Positions 23,534-32,574 of a stretch of DNA of 64,000 nucleotides are shown one piece after another. Location of the stretch: positions 531,171-595,170 of the forward strand of contig CAVUNV010000004.1 of NCBI GenBank assembly GCA_963742925.1, written 5' to 3'. Numbering within the stretch: the first letter of the stretch is position 1; the number at the start of each line of letters is the position of its first letter. The notes beneath the pieces are model-generated. The model saw only the letters and a program-made list of their open reading frames with translations. It searched no databases and was not told where the DNA came from. The stretch comes from PALSA-612 sp963742925. Its GTDB lineage: Bacteria > Actinomycetota > Thermoleophilia > Gaiellales > Gaiellaceae. A program made the position numbers and the translations under genes.

Positions 23534-25166
23534 GCTTCTCCTGCAGCTTCAGGCGCAGGTCGCGGAGCGGCCGGTAGCTGGTCACGTAGGGGACGTCGTC
23601 GAAGTTGTGCTCGGGCGGCGGCGAGGTCGTGTACCACTCGAGCGTGTTCGCGACCCAGGGGTCGTTGCCGACCCGCGGCGCTTTCCGCGACCTGATCATC
23701 GCCACTCCAATCAGAAGTATGCCGACGGTCATGATCCCGGAGCCGATCGTCGAGAGCAGGTTGTACCACTCCCACAATCCGCCCTCGGTGTACGTGTACA
23801 CGCGGCGGGGCATGCCGAGCAGCCCGACCAGGTGCAACGGCAGGAACGTGAGGTTGAAGCCGACGAAGATCGTCCAGAACGAGTACTTGCCGAGCCGCTC
23901 GCTGAGCTTCCGCCCGAACATCTTCGGCCACCAGTAGAAGAGCCCGGCGAAGATCGCGAACATCGCCCCGCCGACGAGCGTGTAGTGGAAGTGCGCGACG
24001 ACGAAGTAGGTGTTGTGGATCTGCCAGTCGAGCGGGAAGGCGGCGAGGTAGATCCCGGTCAGGCCGCCGATCAGGAACAGGGCGATGAAACCGAGCGCGT
24101 ACAGCATCGGCGTGTCGAAGATCAGGTTGCCGCGCCAGGTGGTCGCGACCCAGTTCAGGATCTTCACCCCGGTCGGGATGGCGACCAGCATCGAGGCGAT
24201 CATGAAGTAGCTGTACAGGCCGTTGCCGTAGCCGACCGTGAACAGGTGGTGCGCCCAGACGAGCATCGAGACGAAGCCGATGCCGAGCGTCGAGAACGCG
24301 ATCGCCTTGTAGCCGAAGATCGGCTTGCGCGAGAAGACCGGCAGGATCTCCGACACGATCCCCATCGCGGGCAGGATCATGACGTAGACCTCGGGGTGCC
24401 CGAAGAACCAGAAGACGTGCTGCCAGAGGAGCACGTTCCCGCCCTGGTCGGGCTTGAAGAAGTGGACGCCCGGGAAGTGGCGGTCGAGCAGCAGCAGCGT
24501 CAGCCCGCCGGAGAGCACCGGGAGGATGAGGACGAGCATGATCGAGTAGGTGAGCATCCCCCACACGAACAGCGGGATGCGCATGTAGTTCATGCCGGCG
24601 GCGCGCATGTTGTGGATCGTGCAGATGAAGTTGATCACCCCGATCAGCGAGGCGATCGAGAGGATGTGCAGCGACAGGATCCACAGGTCGACGCCGTTCC
24701 CCGGGCTGAACTCGCTCTCGCTGAGCGGCGGATAGGCGGTCCAGCTCGCCGAGGACGCGCCGCCCTTGGCGAGGAAGCTCATGTACAGCACGATCCCTCC
24801 GAACAGGAACAGCCAGTAGGAGAGCGCGTTCAGCTTCGGGAAGGCCATGTCCCGGGCCCCGATCATCAGCGGCACGAGGTAGTTGCCGAAGCCGGCCAGG
24901 ATCGGGATGACGACGAGGAAGACCATCGTCGTGCCGTGGATCGTGAACAGCTCGTTGTAGGTGTTGCCGGTGACGATGTGCTCCTTGGGCGTCGCGAGCT
25001 GGGCGCGCATGATCAGCGCCAGGATCCCGCCGGCCCCGAAGAAGACGAGGCTCGTGGCGATGTAGAGGATCCCGATCCGCTTGTGGTCGGTCGTCGTCAG
25101 CCACGAGGCGACGCGACCCTGCCGCCAGTCGGCGGTTACCTGAGGTGTCTCGACCCTAACCGCCAC
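23526..25166 (-). CDS. ctaD: Cytochrome c oxidase subunit I
   Basis: 546-residue heme-copper oxidase core subunit, A-type family, twelve membrane helices. Heme a ligand region CTIHNMRAAGM, the CuB/His-Tyr motif FFGHPEVYVMILPA, CuB histidines in VWAHHLFTVG, and heme a/a3 ligands in FVVAHFHYTLVGG are all intact. It reduces oxygen to water and pumps protons. The start overlaps ctaC (11 nt) and the stop overlaps ctaB, so expression is coupled. Subunit III (ctaE) is not in this cluster. Confidence 0.97.
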   Translation of the reverse strand: MAVRVETPQVTADWRQGRVASWLTTTDHKRIGILYIATSLVFFGAGGILALIMRAQLATPKEHIVTGNTYNELFTIHGTTMVFLVVIPILAGFGNYLVPLMIGARDMAFPKLNALSYWLFLFGGIVLYMSFLAKGGASSASWTAYPPLSESEFSPGNGVDLWILSLHILSIASLIGVINFICTIHNMRAAGMNYMRIPLFVWGMLTYSIMLVLILPVLSGGLTLLLLDRHFPGVHFFKPDQGGNVLLWQHVFWFFGHPEVYVMILPAMGIVSEILPVFSRKPIFGYKAIAFSTLGIGFVSMLVWAHHLFTVGYGNGLYSYFMIASMLVAIPTGVKILNWVATTWRGNLIFDTPMLYALGFIALFLIGGLTGIYLAAFPLDWQIHNTYFVVAHFHYTLVGGAMFAIFAGLFYWWPKMFGRKLSERLGKYSFWTIFVGFNLTFLPLHLVGLLGMPRRVYTYTEGGLWEWYNLLSTIGSGIMTVGILLIGVAMIRSRKAPRVGNDPWVANTLEWYTTSPPPEHNFDDVPYVTSYRPLRDLRLKLQEKRA

Positions 25167-26133
25167 TGCCGGCTCCGTTCGTCGCGTTCAGATAGGCGAT
25201 CATCGCGGCGATCTGGGCCGGGCTCCAGGTGCTGCCGACCGCGGGCATGCGCCCGATGCTGCCCGTCCTTCCATGGAGCAGCAGCTTCGTGATGTCCGCG
25301 GTCTCGAACGTCCGGCCCTGAAGCGGCGGCCCGTAGCCGCCCTTGCCCTGGAAGCCGTGGCACTTCGAGCAGACGCCGACGTACGCCTCGGCGGCGACCG
25401 TCTTGCTGCCGGGGGCGTGCGAGGCGAGGAAGGCCTGGAAGTCCGGCCTGCTCACGACCTTGACCGTGTTCGTCATCTCCGTGTGGAAGGCGCCGCAGAG
25501 CTGGGTGCACTGGCCCGAGAACGTGCCCGGCGTGTCGGGAGCCTGGAACCAGGTCTGGTTCGTCCGGCCGGGGATCGCGTCGATCATGCCGCCGAGCGCC
25601 GGCACCCACCAGCTGTGGATCACGTCCGAGGCCTTGACGGTCAGCGTCACCACCGATCCGACCGGCACCTCCATCGTGTCGATCGAGATCTGGCCGTCCG
25701 GGTAGCGGAACAGCCAGTAGTACTGGTGGCCCTCGACGGTGACGCTGAGCGAGTTGGCCGCGCTCGCGGACGGTGTGTCGCTGACGGTCGGGAGCTTCAC
25801 GAAGACGAAGGCGATGATCGCCGCGACGATCAGCACGGGCACGACCGTCCACGCGATCTCGATCCTGGTGTTGCCGTGAACCTGTGCGCCCTCGGTCGTC
25901 CTGGCGCGGCGGCCGCGGCGGTAGCGGACGATGAAGGTGATGAGCGTCGCCTCGACGATCACGAGGATCACGCCGGTGATCCCGAGGATCAGCCAGTAGG
26001 TGTCGGTGATCGCGGCGGCGTTCGGGGACTGGGGCGCGACCGGCGCTACGCCCCCGTTTCCGGCCAGTGCCGGAGCGGCTGTGGCGAGCGCGAGCGGAAC
26101 GACGAGGAGGGCGGCTCGCAGCGTCAGGCGCAT
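25156..26133 (-). CDS. ctaC: Cytochrome c oxidase subunit II with fused cytochrome c domain (caa3 type)
   Basis: 325 residues. Signal peptide (to about residue 24), two membrane helices (about 45-70 and 93-113), cupredoxin domain with the CuA site GQCTQLCGAFHTEM, and a C-terminal cytochrome c domain with heme motif CSKCHG and a distal Met region (IGRMPAVG). The fused heme is the mark of caa3-type oxidases that take electrons directly from cytochrome c or the bc1 complex. First gene of the operon; a TAGAAT box lies 9 nt before the ATG. Confidence 0.96.
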   Translation of the reverse strand: MRLTLRAALLVVPLALATAAPALAGNGGVAPVAPQSPNAAAITDTYWLILGITGVILVIVEATLITFIVRYRRGRRARTTEGAQVHGNTRIEIAWTVVPVLIVAAIIAFVFVKLPTVSDTPSASAANSLSVTVEGHQYYWLFRYPDGQISIDTMEVPVGSVVTLTVKASDVIHSWWVPALGGMIDAIPGRTNQTWFQAPDTPGTFSGQCTQLCGAFHTEMTNTVKVVSRPDFQAFLASHAPGSKTVAAEAYVGVCSKCHGFQGKGGYGPPLQGRTFETADITKLLLHGRTGSIGRMPAVGSTWSPAQIAAMIAYLNATNGAGSGG

Positions 26134-26142
26134 CGGAGCCGG

Positions 26143-26148
26143 ATTCTA
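26143..26148 (-). promoter_or_regulatory. -10 box of the oxidase operon
   Basis: Minus strand TAGAAT, 9 nt before ATG 26133, predicting a leader of only 2-3 nt. Confidence 0.5.
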
Positions 26149-26175
26149 CGAGGAAGGGAGGCGCGAGGAGCGGGC

Positions 26176-26523
26176 ATGCTATGCGGGATGGCCGAGACTT
26201 CCCGCGTGACGCTGCCGCCGAGCGCCGGTTCCTCGTTCGAGGTGTACGTGAACGGCGTCCGTCAGCAGGAGGGCGTCGACTTCGTCCGCGAAGGGGCCGA
26301 GCTCGTGTTCAGCCGCCGCCTGGCCCGGGAGGGGAAGCTCGGCTTCTGGCGCTGGACATCCCTCTTTTTCGGTATCGCAGGAACGTACCGGCAGAACGAT
26401 AGTGTCGATGTCGTCTACGAAACGGGCGGCCGGCGCGTCGTGGCCACGGCGCTGCCGATCATTCCGGACGAGACTGGGGAAGAGCCTGTCGATCCTGGCG
26501 CGCGAAGAACGGACAATCGGTAG
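26176..26523 (+). CDS. Small conserved-looking beta-rich protein, function unknown
   Basis: 115 residues from ATG 26176 (GAGGAG 5 nt upstream); ATG 26188 is a second possible start. The core, FEVYVNGVRQQEGVDFVREGAELVFSR, is the pattern seen in phage tail-fibre and other surface beta modules, followed by a tryptophan-rich loop (GKLGFWRWTSLFFG) and a disordered acidic tail. No signal peptide. It is divergent from ctaC and overlaps the start of the next frame by about 115 nt. No function can be assigned. Confidence 0.55.
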   Translation: MLCGMAETSRVTLPPSAGSSFEVYVNGVRQQEGVDFVREGAELVFSRRLAREGKLGFWRWTSLFFGIAGTYRQNDSVDVVYETGGRRVVATALPIIPDETGEEPVDPGARRTDNR

Positions 26524-28465
26524 GGCGCGGGACGGATCGCGGCATCCGCATCTGATCCTGTTCGTCGTCGCATCGGCGCTCGCCGTGCTGGCCGCGGCGC
26601 TGGTCGCCGACGCGGCGGGGCTCGAGCAGGTCGGGCGTGTCACGTCCCGGCTCGACGCGCCCTGGCTCCTGATCTGTCTCGGCGCCGAGCTGATCGGCTA
26701 CGTCGGATACGTCCTCGCGCTGAGGAACGTCACGCGTGTCGACGGCGGTCCACGCCTGTCGTTCGCGCTCACCGCCCGCACGGTCGTGTCGGGGTTCGGC
26801 GTGTACGGAGCCGCGCACGCGGCGGGCGGCTTCGCGGTCGACTACTGGGCGCTCCGTCGCGCCGGTCTCAGACGCGACCAGGCGATCGCGCGGGTGGCGG
26901 GCCTGGGGGTGCTCGAGTACGCGGTGCTCGCGCCGGCCGCGCTCGTCTGCGCGCTCCTTCTGCTCACCGGGTCGGGCGACCACGTGGAGATGTCCATGAC
27001 GGTCCCCTGGCTCGCGGTCATTCCCGGCTTCGGCGCGGCGATGTGGGTCTCCTCGCCGAAGCGCCGCTCGCGGCTCGCCGACCCGGGAGGAGAGGGCCGG
27101 GTCCGGGGCGGGCTCGCCCACGCCGTCGCGGGCCTCGTCACCCTGCGTGCGCTCTGCCGCCGGCCCGTTCAGCACCTGCCGGGGCTGCTCGGGGTGACGT
27201 TCTACTGGTTCGGGGACATCGCCTGCCTGTGGGCCGCGCTGCGGACGTTCTCCGTTCACGTGTCGATCCCGGCGCTGGTCCTGGCCTACGCGACCGGCTA
27301 CGTCGCCAGTCGCCGCTCGCTGCCGGCGGGCGGTGCGGGGGTCGTCGAGGTGCTGATGACCTTCGCGCTCGTCTGGGTCGGCCTCCCGCTCGCGCCTGCA
27401 CTGGCCGGCGTCCTCGTCTACCGGCTGTTCAACTTCTGGCTGCCGATCGTCCCGGCGCTCGCCCTGCTCCCGAGCATGACGCACCTCGACCGCGCGTCCG
27501 AGCACGAGCCGCGCCGAGCGGCGGCGACGTGGTGGCGCCTCGTCCGAGGCTGTCTAGGATCTGCCATGCCGATCGACGCTCTTCTCGGGCGCCTCTGGCC
27601 CGGACGGGAGGTTGCGGTCGAGCGGCTCGGCGGCGGCCTCACGAATCACAACTTCAAGGTGACGGTCGACGGCGAGGCCTTCGTCGTCCGTGTCGGCGGC
27701 AAGGACACGGAGCTGCTCGGCATCGACCGGCGGTCGGAGCACGGCGCGGCGCTCGCGGCGGCGGAGATCGGCGTCGGCCCCGAGGTGATCGCCTTCGTCG
27801 AGGACGAGAGCTGCCTCGTGACGCGCTTCGTCGAGGGCCGACCGATCCCGCCCGAGACGATGCGCGATCCCGAGACGATCGGCCGTGCCGCGCGCACGCT
27901 GCGCCTCATCCACGAGGGGCCGGATGTCCCGGGCCGTTTCGACTCGTTCCGGGTCGTCGAGGCCTACCGCGACACCGTCGCGCGGCGCGGCAGGAGCGTG
28001 CCGGCCGCCTATGACGATGCGCAGGCGGTCGCCGGCCGGATCGAGCGGGCGATCGGCCCCCGCGAGGAGCGGCCGTGCCACAACGACCTGCTGAATGCCA
28101 ACTTCCTCGACGACGGAGCGCGCATCCGAATCGTCGACTGGGAGTACGCGGGCATGGGCAATCCCTTCTTCGACCTCGCCAACTTCTCGGTCAACCACGA
28201 CTTCGCGGAGGCGCACGATCGCGCGCTGCTCGCCGCCTACACCGGTCGCGCCGACGATCTCGACCTCGCCCGGCTCGGCCTGATGCGGTTCATGTCCGAC
28301 TTCCGCGAGGCGATGTGGGGCGTCGTCCAGCAGGCGGTGTCGGAGCTCGATTTCGACTTCGTCGCCTACGCGGACGAGCACTTCGAGCGGCTCGACCGGA
28401 CCGCCGCGGGCACGCGCTTCTGCGACGCGCTCGGCTACGTCACCCAGGCGCAGTCGTCCCAGTAA
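26408..28465 (+). CDS. UPF0104/flippase-like membrane domain read in frame with a choline/aminoglycoside kinase-like domain
   Basis: A single 685-codon frame. Residues about 45-365 have eight or so membrane helices of the lysylphosphatidylglycerol-synthase-TM (UPF0104) type (ENVTR-like core YWALRRAGLRRDQAIARV). Residues about 387-685 are a choline/ethanolamine kinase-like phosphotransferase: LGGGLTNHNFKV, Brenner motif HNDLLNANFL, metal motif IVDWEYAG. A TAGGAT box lies 5 nt before ATG 27566 (MPIDALLGRL), so the kinase may also be made alone, and a lost stop codon between two genes is possible. The first 40 residues overlap the previous gene and the true start is uncertain. Confidence 0.7.
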   Translation: MSSTKRAAGASWPRRCRSFRTRLGKSLSILAREERTIGRARDGSRHPHLILFVVASALAVLAAALVADAAGLEQVGRVTSRLDAPWLLICLGAELIGYVGYVLALRNVTRVDGGPRLSFALTARTVVSGFGVYGAAHAAGGFAVDYWALRRAGLRRDQAIARVAGLGVLEYAVLAPAALVCALLLLTGSGDHVEMSMTVPWLAVIPGFGAAMWVSSPKRRSRLADPGGEGRVRGGLAHAVAGLVTLRALCRRPVQHLPGLLGVTFYWFGDIACLWAALRTFSVHVSIPALVLAYATGYVASRRSLPAGGAGVVEVLMTFALVWVGLPLAPALAGVLVYRLFNFWLPIVPALALLPSMTHLDRASEHEPRRAAATWWRLVRGCLGSAMPIDALLGRLWPGREVAVERLGGGLTNHNFKVTVDGEAFVVRVGGKDTELLGIDRRSEHGAALAAAEIGVGPEVIAFVEDESCLVTRFVEGRPIPPETMRDPETIGRAARTLRLIHEGPDVPGRFDSFRVVEAYRDTVARRGRSVPAAYDDAQAVAGRIERAIGPREERPCHNDLLNANFLDDGARIRIVDWEYAGMGNPFFDLANFSVNHDFAEAHDRALLAAYTGRADDLDLARLGLMRFMSDFREAMWGVVQQAVSELDFDFVAYADEHFERLDRTAAGTRFCDALGYVTQAQSSQ
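27555..27560 (+). promoter_or_regulatory. Internal -10 box before the kinase domain
   Basis: TAGGAT, 5 nt, ATG 27566. It matches the leaderless spacing found elsewhere and suggests that the kinase part starts its own transcript. Confidence 0.4.
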
Positions 28466-28716
28466 GCCGCGACCCGCCGCCGGCGCCCGTGGACGTCGAG
28501 ATGCAGCTCGTCCGGAACGCGACCCATCCGCGCGACGTGCAGCTCGAAGCCCTCGACCGGAACCTCGTCGAAGTCGAGCCCCGCCTTCGGACTCGTCCCG
28601 GTCTCGAGCCACGTCTGCTTGCCGCTGCAGCAGCGGCCGCTCTTCGGCCAGACGAACAAGCGGCCTCCGCGCTCCCGCACGGCGTCGGCCACGCCCGGCG
28701 ACGAGACCACCTTCAC
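28435..28716 (-). CDS. Conserved small actinobacterial protein with CC motif
   Basis: 93 residues from GTG 28716: VSSPGVADAVRERGGRLFVW, then SGRCCSGKQTWLETG, GFELHVARMG, PDELHLDVHGRRRR and AYWDDCAWVT. I recognise this as a conserved uncharacterised family of actinobacteria with an invariant Cys-Cys and a terminal Trp-Cys block, which could bind metal. Its 3' end overlaps the kinase gene by 31 nt. The start lies in a tandem duplication, and a second in-frame GTG exists in the upstream copy (near 28764), so the N-terminus is ambiguous. Confidence 0.7.
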   Translation of the reverse strand: MKVVSSPGVADAVRERGGRLFVWPKSGRCCSGKQTWLETGTSPKAGLDFDEVPVEGFELHVARMGRVPDELHLDVHGRRRRVAAYWDDCAWVT

Positions 28717-28798
28717 ACGTGATCCCGCACGGCGTCGGCCACGCGGCGACGAGACCACCTTCACACGTGAGAGGCTAGCGTGATGAGAGAGGCTAGCG
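28673..28798. repeat. Tandem duplications in the divergent start region
   Basis: A 50-bp unit (28673-28722) is repeated as 48 bp (28723-28770), differing by a lost CC; it contains the start codon of the minus-strand 93-residue gene. Directly behind it GAGAGGCTAGCG occurs at 28769 and 28787, 18 bp apart, before the plus-strand start at 28801. Confidence 0.85.
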
Positions 28799-28800
28799 CC

Positions 28801-31218
28801 ATGCGGGCGAAGGCGCGTGCGGTCGTGATCGGCGGCGGGGTCGGGGGCTGCGCGATCCTCTACTGGCTCGCGCGGCTCGGCTGGAACGACGTCGTGCTCT
28901 GCGAGCGCGCCGACCTGACGAGCGGCTCGACGTTCCATTCCGCCGGCCTCGTCGGCCAGCTCCGCGGCTCGCTCAGCCTGACGAAGATGATGATGAGCTC
29001 GGTCGACCTCTACCGCTCGCTCGGCGACGAGGTCGGCCTCGAGACCGGCTGGCGCGAGGTCGGATCGCTCAGGCTCGCGTCGTCGGAGGAGCGGATGGAG
29101 GAGCTGCGCCGGCAGGCCGGCTGGGCGAGGACGTTCGGCCTCCCGCTCGAGCTCGTCTCCGCCGAGGAGGCGGCGCGGCTGTTCCCGCCGATGTCCACCG
29201 CCGACGTGCTGGGCGCCGCCTACCTCCCGACGGACGGCTACATCGACCCGAGCCAGCTCACGTTCGCGCTCGCCGAGGGGGCGCGTCGGCACGGCGCCGA
29301 GATCCTGACGAGCACGCGTGTGACGGGCATCGGCGTCGAGCGCGGCCGCGTTACGGGCGTCGAGACCGATCGCGGCTCGATCGAGACCGGCATCGTGGTG
29401 AACGCGGGCGGGATGTTCGCGGCCGAGATCGGCCGGCTCGCGGGCGTGAACGTGCCGGTGGTGCCGATGGCGCACGAGTACCTGGTCACGAAGCCGAGCG
29501 GCCTTCCGCTCGAGATGCCGACGATGCGCGATCCGTCGCTGCTCGTCTACTTCCGTCCCGAGTCGGGCGGCCTCGTCATGGGCGGCTACGAGCGCGACCC
29601 GGCGCCGTGGGGGCTCGACGGCATCCCGGCCGACTTCAACGGGCGGCTGCTCGAGGAGGACTGGCCGCGCTTCGAGGAGCTGATGACGAATGCGATCGTG
29701 CGCGTGCCGTCGCTCGCGGACGCCGAGGTGGTCAAGCTGATCAACGGCCCGGAGGCGTTCACGCCGGACGGTGAGTTCATCCTCGGCCCGACCGACGTGC
29801 GCGGCTTCTGGGTCGCAGCCGGCTTCTGCGCGCACGGACTGGCCGGCGCGGGCGGGATGGGCAAGCTCGTCGCCGAGTGGATCGTCGAGGGCCGGCCGAG
29901 CCTCGACGTCTGGGAGATGGACTCGAGGCGCTTCGGCCCGCACTACGCGAGCCGCGACTACACCCTCGCCCGCACCGTCGAGATCTACTCGACCTACTAC
30001 GACGTCAAGTACCCCGGCCACGAGCGGCAGGCCGGACGGCCGCTGCGCCTCTCGCCGACGTACGAGCGGCTTGCGCACGCTCGGCGCCGTCTTCGGCGAG
30101 AAGTCGGGCTGGGAGCGCGCGAACTGGTTCGAGCCGAACGAGGCGGCCGGCGACGAGAGCCTGCGTCCGCGCGGCTGGGCGGGTCGGCTCTGGTCGCCCG
30201 CGATCGGTGCCGAGCACCTCGCCTGCCGCGAGACGGCGGCGCTCTTCGACGAGACCTCGTTCGCGAAGATCGACGTGACTCGGGCCCGGCGCCGCCGACT
30301 TTCTCGAGCGGCTCTGCGACAACCGGTGGCCCGCGAGGCCGGGCGCGTCACCTACACGCAGATGCTGAACATGGGGGCGGCGATCGAGTGCGACTTCACG
30401 GTCACGCGCCTCGCGGAGGATCGCTTCCGCATCGTCACCGGCACCGCCTTCGGCCGGCACGACCTCGCCTGGATCCGCTCAGCACGCGCCCGGAGGACGG
30501 CTCGGTGGCCGTCGAGGACGTGACGTCGCGCTACGCCTGCCTCGGGCTCTGGGGGCCGGCGGCACGGGAGATCCTGCAGCCGCTGACCCTGACCGACCTC
30601 TCGAACGAGGCGTTCCCGTACATGCACGCGCGCGAGCTGACCGTCGGGCCGGTGCCGTGCCTGGCCGTTCGGGTCACGTACGTCGGCGAGCTCGGCTGGG
30701 AGCTCTACTGCCCGTCGGAGTTCGGCGTCGCGCTGTGGGACGCGCTCTGGGAGGCCGGCCGCGCCCACGGGCTCGTCGCCGGCGGCTACAAGGCGATCGA
30801 CTCGCTCCGCCTCGAGAAGGGCTACCGGGTCTGGGGAGCGGACGTCACCCCCGACGAGACGCCGTACGAAGCCGGGCTCGGCTTCGCCGTGAAGCTCGAC
30901 AAGGGCGAGTTCCTGGGGCGGGCGGCACTGGTGGAACGGCAGGACCCGGAGCGGAAGCTTGTCTGCGTCGTCCTCTCCGACCCGCGCGCGGTGGCGCTCG
31001 GCTCGGAGCCGGTCCGGATCGACGGCCGAGCCCGTCGGCCGCGTGACGAGCGGTGGTGTCGGCTACACGGTCGGCCGCTCGATCGCGTACGCGTACGTGC
31101 CTGTCGAGCTCGCCGGGCCGGGCACGCGGGTCGAGGTCGAGATCTTCGGGGAGTCGGCGGCGGCGAGATCGCCTCCGAGCCGCTCTTCGACCCGGATGCG
31201 ACACGCATTCGCGCCTAG
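28801..31218 (+). pseudogene. FAD-dependent dimethylglycine/sarcosine dehydrogenase-like protein with GcvT C-terminus (several frame breaks)
   Basis: About 805-residue gene. The N-terminal half (28801 to about 30050) is an intact amino-acid oxidase fold: FAD motif GGGVGG and LTSGSTFHSAGLVG, where the His is the covalent flavin site of DMGDH/sarcosine dehydrogenases. The C-terminal half is a folate-binding GcvT-like domain (YTQMLNMGAAIECDFTV ... VTYVGELGWELYCP ... FLGRAALVERQ). The sense changes frame near 30060, 30285, 30320, 30480, 31035 and 31155, with conserved motifs kept across every break, so sequencing indels are as likely as decay. It demethylates N-methyl amines with transfer to tetrahydrofolate. 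First gene of the amine operon. Confidence 0.75.
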
Positions 31219-31224
31219 GCGTCG

Positions 31225-31230
31225 TAGACT
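31225..31230 (+). promoter_or_regulatory. Leaderless -10 box for the GS-like gene
   Basis: TAGACT, 6 nt, GTG 31237, in the 18-nt gap after the dehydrogenase stop. Confidence 0.55.
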
Positions 31231-31236
31231 CGGCCC

Positions 31237-32572
31237 GTGCTCACGCTCGAACAGCTGAGAGAGGACGTCGAGCTGGGCGTCGTCGACACCGTTGTCGCGG
31301 CCTTCACGGACATGCAGGGCCGTCTGATCGGCAAGCGCCTGGACGGCGACTTCTTCCTCGAGGAGGCGGACGCCGGGCATCCGGTCGAGGGGTGCAACTA
31401 CCTGCTCGCGCTCGACATGGAGATGAGCCCGGAGCCCGGCTACGAGATGGCGAGCTGGGAGCGCGGCTACGGCGACTTCGATCTCCGGCCCGATCTCGGC
31501 ACGCTGCGCCGCGTCCCCTGGCTCGAGGGAACGGCGCTCGTCCTCTGCGACGTGCTCTGGCACGACGGCACGCCGGTGGGGCCCTCGCCGCGGCAGGTGT
31601 TGCGGCGGCAGATCGAACGCGCGGAGGCGATCGGCTTCACGCCCATGGTCGGCTCCGAGCTCGAGTTCTTCCTGTTCCGCGAGAGCTACGAGCAGGCGCG
31701 GGCGCAGCACTTCCGCGGGTTGACGCCCTCGGTTCCCTACATCCTCGACTACCACATCCTCGCCTCAACCTACGACGAGCCGCTGCTGCGCCGGATCCGG
31801 ACGGAGATGAAGCGCGCCGGCATGCGCGTCGAGAGCTCGAAGGGCGAGGCGGGGGCGGGGCAGCACGAGATCAACTTCCGCTTCGCGGACGCGTTGCGCG
31901 CCGCCGACGACCATGTCATCTACAAGAACGGCGCCAAGGAGATCGCGCACCAGGAAGGCTGCTCGATCACCTTCATGGCCAAGCCGGACCACGCCGACGT
32001 GGGCTCGTCCTGTCACATCCACTCGAGCCTGTGGCGCGAGGGGCGGAACGTCTTCGGCGAGGACGACGCCGTGTTCGGGCCAGTATCTCGCCGGTCAGAT
32101 CGCCTGCGCGCGCGAGCTGGCGATCTTCTTCGCGCCGACGGTCAACTCGTACAAGCGTTTCGTGGCCGGGAGCTGGGCACCGACGACGCTGGCGTGGGGC
32201 AACGACAACCGCACGTGCGGCTTCCGCGTCGTCGGGCACGGCGCGTCCAGGCGCCCGGAGACACGGATCCCCGGCGCCGACGTCAACCCGTATCTCGCCT
32301 TCGCGGCGCTGATCGCCGCGGGCCTGCACGGGATCGAGCAGGGGCTCGAGCCGGGGCCGGCGCGCGAGGGCAACGCCTACGTTTCGGACGCCGAGCGCTT
32401 CCCGTCGACGCTTCGTGACGCGATCACAGCGCTCGAGACGGGCACGATGGCCCGGGCTGCGCTGGGCGACGACGTGGTCGACCACTACCTCAACTACGCG
32501 CGCACCGAGCAGCGGCTGTTCGACTCGGTCGTGACCTGCTACGAGCGCGAACGACTCTTCGAGCGCGGCTAG
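31237..32572 (+). CDS. Glutamine synthetase-like amine:glutamate ligase (frameshift near 32.08 kb)
   Basis: About 445 residues of the GlnA-like/gamma-glutamylamine synthetase group. N-domain DMQGRLIGKRLDGDFF, catalytic motifs VGSELEFFLF, EAGAGQHEINF, SSCHIHSSLW and, after the break, NSYKRF and NDNRTCGFRVVG. The frame changes at GGGCC (32077-32081). It lacks the classical DGSS loop, as do PuuA-like enzymes that attach glutamate to amines. Sitting with an oxidative demethylase, an ALDH and an SDR, it probably gamma-glutamylates an amine before oxidation rather than assimilating ammonia. Confidence 0.78.
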
Positions 32573-32574
32573 CC

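Noticed and set aside
23244..25292. 682-codon plus-strand frame opposite ctaB/ctaD
   Set aside because: Antisense of invariant oxidase motifs; composition is Arg/Asp/Glu/Gln-rich as expected for a shadow frame.
31237..32572. Second ammonia-assimilating glutamine synthetase
   Set aside because: It lacks the DGSS loop region of GlnA and stands in an amine-oxidation operon; a gamma-glutamyl-amine ligase role fits better.
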